Shown: piece by piece, positions 43,379 to 52,099 of the stretch
Position numbering within the stretch: the stretch's first letter is position 1
Layout: each line of letters opens with the position of its first letter
DNA from: Sinanaerobacter sp. ZZT-01
GTDB taxonomy: Bacteria; Bacillota; Clostridia; Peptostreptococcales; Anaerovoracaceae
Assembly (NCBI RefSeq): GCF_035621135.1
Contig: NZ_CP141728.1
Span: 1,550,001-1,614,000, forward strand
Length of the DNA: 64,000 nucleotides
Reading direction: 5' to 3'
The notes under the pieces: generated by a model
Told to the model about the DNA's origin: nothing
What the model saw: only the letters and a program-made list of their open reading frames with translations
Database searches by the model: none
Position numbers and translations under genes: made by a program

Positions 43379-43404
43379 AAAGTAAGGCTACCCTATTTAC
43401 TTTA
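43379..43404 (+). terminator. Weak hairpin between bacteriocin and immunity/transport genes
   Basis: AAAGTAA and TTACTTT flank a short GG...CC core, directly after the bacteriocin gene and ahead of the membrane-protein gene. It could act as a partial terminator giving more bacteriocin mRNA than transporter mRNA. It lacks a long T-run, so support is limited. Confidence 0.35.
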
Positions 43405-43429
43405 ATTATCATCAGAAAGGCGTTGTAAT

Positions 43430-45604
43430 ATGAAGAAATTATATGTATTTTTAGTCGTTGCGTTATATTTTACCGTTTCTCTTTTTTGCGGACTGGATCT
43501 TTCTTTGAAAGAAAATAACAGGATTGCCAACGATTTTTTCAACGGCACGATTATGGTAAAGCAGAAGAGCAATCCGGAGCAGACGCTAAAAAGCCTGAAG
43601 GAAATTTCTGATGGATATGGTCTGACTCTTGCAAAGATCTCTCCGTATGATGAAGGTACGGATCTCTATATCTATTCATCCGACGGTGCTTTTGAAAAAA
43701 GCATATTAGGGCTTAATCCCTTGCATTTGGGGATGCTTTATACAAATAAAAAAGAAATAGCGGATAGCGATGCGCATTTTGATGTTTTCAGCAATAAGAA
43801 AATCAAGGTATATCCGTTAGATGATCTGGATGAGGTCCATCTAATGGGCCGGTATAGTATCTATACGGAGGATATCAGCTTCTTTTCGGAGCAGATTGAC
43901 AATATTAATTTAAAATACGGTAATTCTGTAGAAATATATGAAAACAGGAGGCTTTTTAATGTTGTTGAGGAAAATTACAGCAGCCTCCAAGTAGGGTATT
44001 TAGGTTTCTTGGTAGGATTACTTAACATCATCATTGTGGTTACCTATCTTTATAGAATGAATCATCTGAAGCGCAGCTTTGCAATAAAAAAACTATGTGG
44101 TTATTCCAACCAAATGATTTTCTCAGAATTATGGTGCCGGTTCATCTTAAAGCCAATTGGCATTGCGCTTCTTTTCTCATATGTTTTTTCAATCGGCGTA
44201 TTTATAGTGTGTCGGTATATTGACAGCGTAAATTCACTTTTGCTGTTTTTAAAAAAATTAACACTTTATAACCTTGCCGTCAGCGTGGCTTTGATGCTGC
44301 TTCTGGCTTTATTTACCGCAATTTTATTGCAGATATTTAAAGCAGAAGATATCATTCGGTATCTGAAACACTCAAAAAAAGAAACAAATAAGCTGAATTT
44401 TTGTATTATAGCTTTATCTATGGTCTTTGTGCTGCTCTCATCGAGCGTCCTGTATACAAGTGCAGACTATGTCATAGACCGAAGAAGCTCCCAAAAACTC
44501 TGGGAGAAAAACAAGGATTTAGTGACGCTGCATGCTAGCGTAACTTCACACATCCTTGACGATACAAAAGAAAGTGCTTTGTTTGAAAAAAAACTTACGG
44601 AGCTTTGGAAGTACTTTTATAAGGAAGGAGGTATTTTGTTCCATAAACGAAAGATAATTGAAGTGAATAAGCAGGAAATTCCCCTGATTTATATTAACAA
44701 GAGTTACTTAAAAGAGAATGCGGTTTTAGATGTAAACGGGAAGCGGATTTTAGATTTTGATGAATCGGATGACAATAATATCAGTGTATTGGTTCCGGAG
44801 CGGTATAGAGGTGATATTACTTTAATTCAACCAGAACTTCACGAGCTTCATCTGAATGGTAAATATCTGGGGGAGGATATAATTAATTCACGGCTTTCCG
44901 ATGAAGGAACGGAATATCACTCCTATGAAGCGAATCTCAATAATCCTGACATCGTTGAAACGGTTACATACATAAAAAATGATCAAAAACTATTTACCTA
45001 TGCCGGATATGTCGATACGCCTCAAAATGGGATTCTGATGCTGGTAAACGACAGAAATATGGGTTCAAATGCATACATCCCTACCATTTTGGGGGGCGAA
45101 GGAATAAAAATTCGGGACTATTTAAAATTAAAGCCATATGTCGATGAATTTTTTAAAGAAAATGGATATGATTACGTAGACTATTATTTTGCATCTATAT
45201 ATGAGGGATATGAAGAGGATGTACAGTATATGCTGTTTTTAACACAATTCAGCATTTTTACGCTGCTTTTGAATTTGGTATTTCTATTTCTCGCGCTCTT
45301 TTCGTTTGTCAGTATTTACTTTGATAACTACAAGCGTAAAAATGCAGTTTTAAAATTTATGGGTTTCAGTTTTAGGGAAAGGCACCGTGCTTTTTTCGTA
45401 AAGTTCTCTGTTTTAAATCTCGCAATGACTGTGCTTTGCTTGGTCATTGTGAAAATCGCTGAGAGGAGAATTATGAATTTGCATCTTTTTGCCCCGATGC
45501 TTCTCGTTTATTTCCTTTTCATCCTTCTTCATATATTGCTTGTAAGCTATATATTGCAAAGAAAAGAAAAATTTAATATGATACAGGTCTTGAAAGGAGA
45601 ATAA
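43430..45604 (+). CDS. Bacteriocin-associated membrane protein (FtsX/DUF1430-like)
   Basis: A 724-residue protein with one N-terminal helix, an extracytoplasmic region (about 30-180), four helices between about 185 and 345, a second external domain (about 365-595), and three C-terminal helices (about 600-720) ending in QRKEKFNMIQVLKGE. This is the layout of the integral membrane protein encoded beside lactococcin 972-type bacteriocins, distantly FtsX/MacB-like. It probably forms the immunity/export complex with the ATPase encoded one base downstream. The internal duplication of the helix-external pattern fits an ABC permease. Confidence 0.8.
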   Translation: MKKLYVFLVVALYFTVSLFCGLDLSLKENNRIANDFFNGTIMVKQKSNPEQTLKSLKEISDGYGLTLAKISPYDEGTDLYIYSSDGAFEKSILGLNPLHLGMLYTNKKEIADSDAHFDVFSNKKIKVYPLDDLDEVHLMGRYSIYTEDISFFSEQIDNINLKYGNSVEIYENRRLFNVVEENYSSLQVGYLGFLVGLLNIIIVVTYLYRMNHLKRSFAIKKLCGYSNQMIFSELWCRFILKPIGIALLFSYVFSIGVFIVCRYIDSVNSLLLFLKKLTLYNLAVSVALMLLLALFTAILLQIFKAEDIIRYLKHSKKETNKLNFCIIALSMVFVLLSSSVLYTSADYVIDRRSSQKLWEKNKDLVTLHASVTSHILDDTKESALFEKKLTELWKYFYKEGGILFHKRKIIEVNKQEIPLIYINKSYLKENAVLDVNGKRILDFDESDDNNISVLVPERYRGDITLIQPELHELHLNGKYLGEDIINSRLSDEGTEYHSYEANLNNPDIVETVTYIKNDQKLFTYAGYVDTPQNGILMLVNDRNMGSNAYIPTILGGEGIKIRDYLKLKPYVDEFFKENGYDYVDYYFASIYEGYEEDVQYMLFLTQFSIFTLLLNLVFLFLALFSFVSIYFDNYKRKNAVLKFMGFSFRERHRAFFVKFSVLNLAMTVLCLVIVKIAERRIMNLHLFAPMLLVYFLFILLHILLVSYILQRKEKFNMIQVLKGE

Positions 45605-45605
45605 T

Positions 45606-46244
45606 ATGCAGCCTCTTATTGAAACAAGAAATCTGAATAAAAATTTCGGAGAAAAATCGGTGTTAAGTAATTTTACGTTTTCTGCCGATCCGCAGGAATT
45701 TATATCGATTACCGGAAAAAGCGGCTCAGGAAAAAGTACACTTTTAAACATTTTGGGGTTATTAGATCAATACGATTCGGGTGAATTGCTGATTCATAAT
45801 GAAGTGATTTCTAATATCAGTGGGAAGAAAGCCCTCTTATTAAGAAGAAATTATATGGGATATATTTTTCAAAACTATGCGTTGATTGAAGACGAAACAG
45901 TAGAAGAAAATTTAAAAGTTGCGTTGAGATACGCTCCTGAAAATGGACAGTCGAAGAAAGACATCATTCAAGGTGCATTAGCAGAAGTGGGATTGGAAAA
46001 TTTTGAACGAAAAAAGATCTATGAGCTTTCCGGAGGAGAGCAGCAAAGAGTTGCTGTTGCCAGAGTTTTTATTAAACCATGTGAGTTGATTTTGGCTGAT
46101 GAACCAACTGGTTCTCTAGATTTGGAAAATAAAAACTTGATTTTAAAGCTATTCAGAAAACTGCGAGAAAACGGGAAGACGATTATTATTGTTACTCACG
46201 ATTTAGAAATCCCTAAAATCTGCGATAAAAACATTACACTTTAA
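45606..46244 (+). CDS. ABC transporter ATPase of the lactococcin 972-type locus
   Basis: A 212-residue ATPase. GKSGSGKST near 38, the Q-loop segment MGYIFQNYALIEDETVEENL near 88, signature LSGGEQQRVAVAR near 141 and LILADEPTGSLD near 157, then IIIVTHD. It belongs to the MacB/LolD-like group that drives FtsX-type permeases. It starts one base after the stop of the membrane-protein gene, so the two are translationally coupled. With that protein it should confer export of, or immunity to, the bacteriocin. Confidence 0.88.
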   Translation: MQPLIETRNLNKNFGEKSVLSNFTFSADPQEFISITGKSGSGKSTLLNILGLLDQYDSGELLIHNEVISNISGKKALLLRRNYMGYIFQNYALIEDETVEENLKVALRYAPENGQSKKDIIQGALAEVGLENFERKKIYELSGGEQQRVAVARVFIKPCELILADEPTGSLDLENKNLILKLFRKLRENGKTIIIVTHDLEIPKICDKNITL

Positions 46245-46355
46245 AACTGATATTTACATTTTTTTAATGTAGGCAGTAGCTCTTTTAAAAACATACGGTA
46301 AATGATACACTATAGAAATAAAAGGAGAAAGAGTGTCAAAAAGGGAGGGCTTATT

Positions 46356-46499
46356 TTGGATATTAATATAATCAATACTTTGGGGTATGCACTAAACATG
46401 AGTTCAATAATAATTTTGCGAGTCCTGGAAATAACCGCATTGCTTTATTTTATTAAGGCTCTTCAAGTCTACATACGAAATAATAATAAAAAAGATTAG
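46356..46499 (+). CDS. 47-residue single-span membrane peptide
   Basis: Starts at TTG 46356, 8 bases after GGGAGGG (46342-46348). The peptide has a short N-terminus (LDINIINTLGYALN), one membrane span (MSSIIILRVLEITALLYFI) and a polar Asn/Lys-rich end (RNNNKKD). The frame is open further upstream to an ATG at 46302, but that part has no ribosome site. It stands alone between the bacteriocin locus and the riboflavin riboswitch. No family is recognised; it may be a small membrane-active or regulatory peptide. Confidence 0.5.
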   Translation: MDINIINTLGYALNMSSIIILRVLEITALLYFIKALQVYIRNNNKKD

Positions 46500-46659
46500 C
46501 TTATGTTGGGATACACGTTGCCATAGTTTTTTCTTCATTGTATTGTTTCAATGCATTCTTCAAAATAAAAGGTAAAATATAATTAAAAAAAATCCTCTTT
46601 TCTTTTTGAATCAGTGAGTATATAATGGCATATAGAAAATTAAATATTGGATAAATTAA

Positions 46660-46766
46660 TCTTCAGGGCAGGGTGCAATTCCCTACCGGTGGTACAGCCC
46701 ACGAGCCGCAAGGCAGATTCGGTTAGATTCCGAAGCCGACAGTTAAAGTCTGGATGAAAGAAGAGT
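46660..46766 (+). ncRNA. FMN riboswitch (RFN element)
   Basis: The conserved blocks are all present in order: CTTCAGGGCAGGGTGCAATTCCC, ACCGGTGGTA, AGCCCACGAGCC, then a variable stem, GATTCGGTTAGATTCCGAAGCC, GACAGTTAAAGTCTGGATG and AAAGAAG. The first and last blocks pair. A TATAAT (46621-46626) lies upstream as a possible -10 box. It controls the rib operon through the terminator that follows. The remaining bases from 46500 to 46620 show nothing else clear. Confidence 0.97.
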
Positions 46767-46809
46767 AAGAATGATTGTGGTATTTTTGCAATTGTTTTTT
46801 GTGTGATTT

Positions 46810-46842
46810 GCTCTGAAATGAATTCATTTCAGGGCTTTTTTT
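46810..46842 (+). terminator. FMN riboswitch expression-platform terminator
   Basis: GCTCTGAAATGAA and TTCATTTCAGGGC form a 13-base stem (one G-U) with almost no loop, followed by TTTTTTT. It lies between the aptamer and ribD, so bound FMN should end transcription here. Confidence 0.88.
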
Positions 46843-46954
46843 ATTTAGATCATAATCATTTTACTAGATTTGAATGAGCAGCAACAAATAGGACAGTAAG
46901 ATGATATACTGAGATTTTTTTATTCAAGGTACATTTGAGTAAGGGAGTGGTACT

Positions 46955-48067
46955 GTGAATGAATCGGATTACATGAGAAGAGCCATGGAATTGGCAAAGA
47001 AGGGCGTGGGATATGTCAATCCAAATCCTTTGGTCGGAGCAGTTGTTGTAAAAAACGGTAAAATCATCGGAGAAGGATGGCATGAATCTTATGGGGGACT
47101 GCATGCAGAACGAAATGCACTTTTAAATTGCAAGGAACACCCTGAAAATGCAGATCTTTATGTGACGCTGGAACCATGCTGCCATCATGGGAAGACACCG
47201 CCTTGTACAGAAGCCATTTTAGAAGCCAAAATACGTCGTGTTGTAATTGGGTCGAGAGATCCAAATGCATTGGTTTCGGGAAAAGGAGTTAAGACCTTAA
47301 GAGAACATGGAGTTGCCATTGAAGAAGACTTTCTTAGAGAAGAATGTGATGCTTTGAATTCTATCTTTTTTCAATATATCACAACAGGACTTCCCTATGC
47401 GGCTTTGAAGTATGCAATGACGTTAGACGGTAAAATTGCAACAAAAACGGGTGAATCCAAATGGATCACGGGAGAGAAGGCAAGAGCACATGTGCATACT
47501 TTGAGGCACCAATACCGCGCGATTATGGTAGGGATACAGACCGTCTTAAATGACGATCCTCTTTTAACCTGTCGAATGGAGCATGGGAGAAATCCAATTC
47601 GTGTTGTATGTGACTCCCATTTACGGCTCCCTTTAGATTGTCAGCTAATTAAAACCATTGATGAGGCGCCTGTTATTGTAGCGCATTGCAGTGAAGATGA
47701 AAAACAGCAAAAAGAGCTGGAGGTACGCGGCGTACAACTGCTAAAAACACCTTGCAGACACGGAAGAGTAGATTTGCGATTTTTATGGAAACAGCTGGCA
47801 GAGGAAGGGATAGACAGCATTTTAATCGAGGGTGGAGCTCTTTTAAATGGCAGTGTGCTAGAAGAGAAGCTTGCACAAAAAGTAATGCTTTACATTGCAC
47901 CTAAAATTTTCGGAGGAAAGGAAGCAAAAACACCAATTACAGGTATAGGGGTTGCTCTCCCTTCTGAAAGTCTTAATTTTGTCTTAGAAAAGAACGAGTG
48001 GATAGAAAAAGATTTATTCTTAGAATATAGAGTGGAGGGAAAGCAAGATGTTTACTGGGATTGTTGA
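46955..48067 (+). CDS. ribD: Riboflavin biosynthesis deaminase/reductase
   Basis: A 370-residue bifunctional enzyme of riboflavin synthesis. The N-terminal cytidine-deaminase-like domain has GGLHAERNAL near 47 and EPCCHHGKTPPC near 73 (zinc ligands His, Cys, Cys). The C-terminal reductase domain begins near 147 (YAALKYAMTLDGKIAT) and includes IEGGALLNGS near 290. It starts at GTG 46955, 7 bases after AAGGGAG, and is the first gene behind the FMN riboswitch. It overlaps ribE by 20 bases. Confidence 0.95.
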   Translation: MNESDYMRRAMELAKKGVGYVNPNPLVGAVVVKNGKIIGEGWHESYGGLHAERNALLNCKEHPENADLYVTLEPCCHHGKTPPCTEAILEAKIRRVVIGSRDPNALVSGKGVKTLREHGVAIEEDFLREECDALNSIFFQYITTGLPYAALKYAMTLDGKIATKTGESKWITGEKARAHVHTLRHQYRAIMVGIQTVLNDDPLLTCRMEHGRNPIRVVCDSHLRLPLDCQLIKTIDEAPVIVAHCSEDEKQQKELEVRGVQLLKTPCRHGRVDLRFLWKQLAEEGIDSILIEGGALLNGSVLEEKLAQKVMLYIAPKIFGGKEAKTPITGIGVALPSESLNFVLEKNEWIEKDLFLEYRVEGKQDVYWDC

Positions 48068-48704
48068 AGAGACTGGTATGATCCTTGGAATAAAATCCGG
48101 TGCCCATTCTGCACAGATGAAGATAAGAGGGAGCAAGGTTTTAGAAGGAACGAAGATAGGAGACAGCATTGCAGTAAACGGAGTTTGCCTTACGGTGACT
48201 GCCTTAAACGGGAGTACATTTATTGTGGATGTCATGGCGGAAACCTACCGTAGGAGTAACTTAGAAGAGCTTAAAGTAAACAACAAAGTTAATCTGGAAA
48301 GAGCGATGGCAGCAGACGGTCGATTTGGAGGGCATATTGTTTCTGGTCACATTGATGGAACAGGAACAATCACGCATAAAGAGCGGGAGGAAAATGCCGT
48401 ATGGATCACGGTAAAAGCAGCTCCGAAGATTATGCGATGCATCGTAGAGAAAGGGTCGGTTGCCATTGATGGGGTGAGTTTGACCGCAGCGGATTTACAG
48501 GAAGATGTGTTTCGGGTTTCCATTATTCCACACACTGGTTCAGAAACAACGCTGCTTGAAAGAGCAATCGGCGAAAAAGTAAATTTGGAGAATGACATAA
48601 TTGGAAAGTATGTAGAACGTTTTTTAAATCTTAATGCAGATTCGCATAAGAATGACGCAGAAAAGAAATTAACGGCGGAGTTTTTAAGGAGTCACGGATT
48701 TTAA
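48048..48704 (+). CDS. ribE: Riboflavin synthase alpha chain
   Basis: A 218-residue enzyme that joins two lumazine molecules to give riboflavin. The two lumazine-binding repeats are clear: MFTGIVEETG...GDSIAVNGVCLTVT...NLERAM and a second GGHIVSGHIDGTG...KGSVAIDGVSLTA...NLENDIIGKYVER. Its ATG lies inside the end of ribD, with GGAGGG upstream, suggesting coupling. It is followed by a 106-base gap before ribBA. The name ribC is also used for this gene. Confidence 0.95.
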   Translation: MFTGIVEETGMILGIKSGAHSAQMKIRGSKVLEGTKIGDSIAVNGVCLTVTALNGSTFIVDVMAETYRRSNLEELKVNNKVNLERAMAADGRFGGHIVSGHIDGTGTITHKEREENAVWITVKAAPKIMRCIVEKGSVAIDGVSLTAADLQEDVFRVSIIPHTGSETTLLERAIGEKVNLENDIIGKYVERFLNLNADSHKNDAEKKLTAEFLRSHGF

Positions 48705-48810
48705 ACCAATCACAAATTTTAAACCAATCCACTGAGGAACTGCAAGAGAAGCTTCAAAAATGGAGAATTGAAGGCTTCTCATCAAAATAGAAAGGAAATA
48801 GGAAGAAAAA

Positions 48811-50019
48811 ATGTTTCAATTTAATACGATTGAAGAAGCGATTGAGGATTTGAAAGCCGGAAAAATTATTTTAGTAACTGATGATCCGGAAAGAGAGAAT
48901 GAAGGAGATTTTATTTGCGCCGCAGAATTTGCAACACAGGAGAATGTTAATTTCATGGCATCCTATGGAAAGGGATTGATTTGTATGCCAATGAGTCAAG
49001 TAATGGCAGAGCATTTAGATTTTCCGCAAATGGTGAGCGAAAATACGGATAATCACAGCACAGCATTCACTGTTTCCATTGATCATATTTCTACAACAAC
49101 CGGTATTTCTGCGCAGGAACGTTCGGTGACTGCAATGGAATGTGTAAAGGATGGGGCAAAACCACAGGACTTTCGACGGCCCGGCCATATGTTTCCGCTG
49201 ACAGCGAGGGAAGGCGGCGTTCTGGTTCGAGAGGGACATACAGAAGCTACGGTTGATTTACTAAAATTGGCTGGATTGAAGGAATGCGGACTCTGCTGTG
49301 AGATCATGCGTGAGGACGGGACGATGATGCGGACTCCTGAGTTGATTGAGTTGGCAGAAAAACACGGATTAAAGTTTATTACAATCAAAGACCTGCAGGA
49401 ATATCGGCAGCGTTATACAAAGCTGGTTGAAAAGAAGGCCAGTGCAAAAATGCCGACAAAGTATGGAGAATTTACAGTCTATGGATATGTTAATAAGATA
49501 AATGGAGAACACCATGTCGCATTGGTAAAAGGAGAAATCGGAGACGGAAAAGGCGTCCTCTGCCGTGTTCATTCGGAATGCTTGACCGGTGATGTATTTG
49601 GATCTTTGAGGTGTGATTGCGGTCAGCAATTTGAGGCGGCAATGGAGCAGATTGCAAAGGAAGGTCGAGGCATTCTTCTCTATATGCGTCAGGAGGGACG
49701 TGGAATTGGATTGATCAATAAGCTACGAGCCTATGAATTACAGGATAAAGGAAGGGATACGGTGGAAGCAAATTTGGATCTGGGATTTGCAGCTGATCTG
49801 AGAGAATATTGGCCGGGAGCACAAATTTTACGAGATTTAGGTGTAAAAGAGCTGCGCCTTTTAACGAACAACCCGAGCAAAATATATGGACTTCAAGGAT
49901 TTGGAATTGAAATTATTGAACGCGTTTCGATTGAGATGGAAGCACAAAAAGAGGATGCTTTTTATTTAAAGACAAAGAAGGAAAAAATGGGGCATTTGCT
50001 GCACTGCTGCGGAAAATAA
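48811..50019 (+). CDS. ribBA: Bifunctional DHBP synthase / GTP cyclohydrolase II
   Basis: A 402-residue fusion that starts both branches of riboflavin synthesis. Residues about 1-200 are 3,4-dihydroxy-2-butanone 4-phosphate synthase ([17 protein letters not shown] near 24, and [19 protein letters not shown] near 131). Residues about 205-402 are GTP cyclohydrolase II, with the zinc ligands in [15 protein letters not shown] near 257 and [15 protein letters not shown] near 290. It starts at ATG with GGAAATAGGAAG upstream. Both catalytic halves look complete. Confidence 0.95.
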   Translation: MFQFNTIEEAIEDLKAGKIILVTDDPERENEGDFICAAEFATQENVNFMASYGKGLICMPMSQVMAEHLDFPQMVSENTDNHSTAFTVSIDHISTTTGISAQERSVTAMECVKDGAKPQDFRRPGHMFPLTAREGGVLVREGHTEATVDLLKLAGLKECGLCCEIMREDGTMMRTPELIELAEKHGLKFITIKDLQEYRQRYTKLVEKKASAKMPTKYGEFTVYGYVNKINGEHHVALVKGEIGDGKGVLCRVHSECLTGDVFGSLRCDCGQQFEAAMEQIAKEGRGILLYMRQEGRGIGLINKLRAYELQDKGRDTVEANLDLGFAADLREYWPGAQILRDLGVKELRLLTNNPSKIYGLQGFGIEIIERVSIEMEAQKEDAFYLKTKKEKMGHLLHCCGK

Positions 50020-50040
50020 ATTGTAAAGAGTAAAGAAAAG

Positions 50041-50081
50041 AAAGGAGATACATGGAAAAAAAATCCATGTAAAAAAAAACA
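50041..50081 (+). promoter_or_regulatory. Six-codon in-frame leader and hairpin before ribH
   Basis: AAAGGAG (50041-50047) is followed at 50052 by ATG GAA AAA AAA TCC ATG TAA, a MEKKSM minicistron that ends 9 bases before the ribH ATG in the same frame. ACATGGA and TCCATGT (50050-50056, 50064-50070) form a 7-base stem with an A-only loop. The ribH ATG itself has no ribosome site at normal distance, so ribH translation probably depends on reinitiation or on this hairpin bringing AAGGAG closer. Confidence 0.6.
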
Positions 50082-50543
50082 ATGAAAGTAATACAGGGAA
50101 ATGTAGTAGCCGAAGGGATTAAGATCGGAATTGTAGCGGCAAGATTCAATGAATTTATTGTTGGAAAACTTTTAAGCGGAACTCTAGATGGATTAGTACG
50201 TCATGGTGTACAAGAAGAGGATATTACCGCAGTGTGGGTGCCTGGTGCATTCGAGATCCCCTTTGCGGCAAAAAAAATGGCACAGTCTGCGCAGTATGAT
50301 GCAGTGATTTGCCTTGGAGCGGTGATACGGGGAGCAACTTCGCACTATGATTATGTTTGTGCAGAGGTTTCAAAGGGAATTGCACAAGTTGGACTCGAGT
50401 CTCAGGTCCCGGTGTTGTTCGGAGTGTTGACGACAGATACCATCGAACAGGCGATCGAACGTGCCGGAACGAAGAGTGGAAATAAAGGGTTTGATTGCGC
50501 AGTATCTGCAATTGAAATGGTAAATATATCTAAACAACTTTAA
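50082..50543 (+). CDS. ribH: 6,7-dimethyl-8-ribityllumazine synthase
   Basis: A 153-residue protein that condenses the two riboflavin precursors; it normally forms pentamers or 60-mer capsids. Signatures: [10 protein letters not shown] near 17, [12 protein letters not shown] near 51, [14 protein letters not shown] near 81 (catalytic His), and [27 protein letters not shown] near 111. It is the last gene of the rib operon and is followed by a strong terminator. The region before its ATG is unusual (an in-frame minicistron and hairpin). Confidence 0.95.
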   Translation: MKVIQGNVVAEGIKIGIVAARFNEFIVGKLLSGTLDGLVRHGVQEEDITAVWVPGAFEIPFAAKKMAQSAQYDAVICLGAVIRGATSHYDYVCAEVSKGIAQVGLESQVPVLFGVLTTDTIEQAIERAGTKSGNKGFDCAVSAIEMVNISKQL

Positions 50544-50571
50544 GCAAAATGAAAATTATTTTTCTCTTATA

Positions 50572-50614
50572 GCAAAGAATCTTCCAAAGAGTTGCACTTT
50601 GGAAGATTCTTTGC
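50572..50614 (+). terminator. Terminator of the rib operon
   Basis: GCAAAGAATCTTCCAAAG (50572-50589) and CTTTGGAAGATTCTTTGC (50597-50614) are perfect complements: an 18-base stem with a 7-base loop. The T-run behind it is short. Confidence 0.8.
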
Positions 50615-50738
50615 TATTGTTAAGTATATATTATTAATAAATTCATATTATTTTTTATTGATATGTTAAAATTGAAACTATTATGTAATCAATCCAAAAT
50701 AACTTATTTGATTTAAGATAAGAAAGGTTTAGGAATAA

Positions 50739-50984
50739 ATGGAAGTATTAACTTTATTAACTCCACTGATTCTCAATATTTTTATAATGGTAGGTATAGC
50801 TGTTTTGATTGTGAAGCTAGTACGTAGTCATAATCAAAATAACCATAAATCCATTGATCAAATCATTCAAAAAAATAACCAAAACATACAAGAACAAGTT
50901 AATCAATTAATCCTGAAAAATATGGAAATGCAAGCTGAACTAAAAAACTTAACTCAAAAAATTGAAGAAATATTAAAAAAGTAG
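50739..50984 (+). CDS. Small membrane-anchored coiled-coil protein
   Basis: An 81-residue protein: a membrane span (residues about 4-28, LTLLTPLILNIFIMVGIAVLIV), then a polar Asn/Gln-rich helix (SIDQIIQKNNQNIQEQVNQLILKNMEMQAELKNLTQKIEEI) with heptad-like spacing of Ile/Leu. AAGAAAGG lies 10 bases before the ATG. It stands alone between two terminators. No family is recognised; the shape is that of a small bitopic scaffold or antitoxin-like membrane peptide, with no further evidence. Confidence 0.6.
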   Translation: MEVLTLLTPLILNIFIMVGIAVLIVKLVRSHNQNNHKSIDQIIQKNNQNIQEQVNQLILKNMEMQAELKNLTQKIEEILKK

Positions 50985-51059
50985 AGATCATTTGCAAGGT
51001 AAAATCCCAAGTTTTGCGTAAATTTTTAGAAATTGATTTAAAAGATTGAAAGATAACAG

Positions 51060-51096
51060 AAGGGTTAAGGGCGATAAAAAGCTCTTAACCCTTTTA
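51060..51096. terminator. Intrinsic terminator
   Basis: AAGGGTTAAGGGC and GCTCTTAACCCTT pair as a 13-base stem with one G-U pair around GATAAAAA, followed by TTTT. It ends the small coiled-coil gene and may also serve the convergent LysM gene. Confidence 0.8.
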
Positions 51097-51193
51097 TAGT
51101 TTGCATAAGCTTTACGTAAATCAATAGAAGGGGCTTATTGGTTTGTTCGTTATGTTTTAAAAGGATAGAATAAGCGGCTGATTGCAGACAATT

Positions 51194-51940
51194 CTAAAAG
51201 TATGATGCATTCGCTTCTTTTAAGTTCTCTTCTAATGCTTCTACCTTCTCTAATAATGTTCTTGCATTTTGTATAATGCTTCTATAATTTCTATTATCTA
51301 ATGATTGAGAAAAATTGTTTAAAACTAAATCAAAATTGGCAATATCAAAATTTGACACACTTGGTTTGAGACCTTCCCAAATGTTTCTTAAGGTTACGAG
51401 GTTATTACTTGCCGCTTCCCAGTTATTGCTTTCGACATCCATTTCAATTTGCCTTACTAGATAATTTAATCGAATGACATCTGTTGGGAAACCGACATTA
51501 AAATAATCTAGGATGTCAGGCATATACGTAATAATATCGATGACATCGTCAACGGCTGAATAAGGTTTTTTACGTGTCACATGATCTTCCAGGCTGACTA
51601 TCGCAGCATTCATACCAGCGATGATTTCTTCAGGGACGGAAGCTTGCTGAAGCAGTGGTGTTACGGCAGCCATATTGGTTTTTATTATATTTACTTTATT
51701 GCTTGCAGCCGCCCAATTGATTCCATAGATATCATTGACGATAAGTTCTGCATTCTGTATGATGGTATCTAATTGAGCAGGAACAGGCGGTAAATCTAAA
51801 ATTTTTATAATTTGGCCTATATAAATTGGCTTTTGCCTGGAAACTTCAGGATTTATTCTAATTAGTTGCGCCAATGAAATTTTAAATTTTTTTGCAATAG
51901 AAGATAAAGTATCGTTCGATTTTATAATATAATGTTGCAT
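51194..51940 (-). CDS. LysM-domain protein with duplicated helical domain
   Basis: A 248-residue protein. Residues about 2-46 are a LysM domain (HYIIKSNDTLSSIAKKFKIS, then YIGQIIKI) that binds peptidoglycan or chitin-like glycans. The rest is alpha-helical with an internal two-fold repeat: INWAAASNKVNIIKTNMAAVTPLL and NNWEAASNNLVTLRNIWEGLKP, each preceded by an acidic helix. There is no signal peptide, so it may act in the mother cell on the forespore or be released otherwise. GGAAAGG lies 8 bases before the ATG. The helical domain is not one I can name. Confidence 0.75.
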   Translation of the reverse strand: MQHYIIKSNDTLSSIAKKFKISLAQLIRINPEVSRQKPIYIGQIIKILDLPPVPAQLDTIIQNAELIVNDIYGINWAAASNKVNIIKTNMAAVTPLLQQASVPEEIIAGMNAAIVSLEDHVTRKKPYSAVDDVIDIITYMPDILDYFNVGFPTDVIRLNYLVRQIEMDVESNNWEAASNNLVTLRNIWEGLKPSVSNFDIANFDLVLNNFSQSLDNRNYRSIIQNARTLLEKVEALEENLKEANASYF

Positions 51941-52099
51941 CTTTAATCCTTTCCTGATATTTTTACTTAATTTATCATATGATTTTATAAATTATCTGTT
52001 ACTTAAAAAATGTCCATATTTACTAAACGGTAAGAAATATCAATGAATGGATTCAATTTTTTACTTCCGCGTGTTGAATAGATTAAGAAATTCGCAAAA

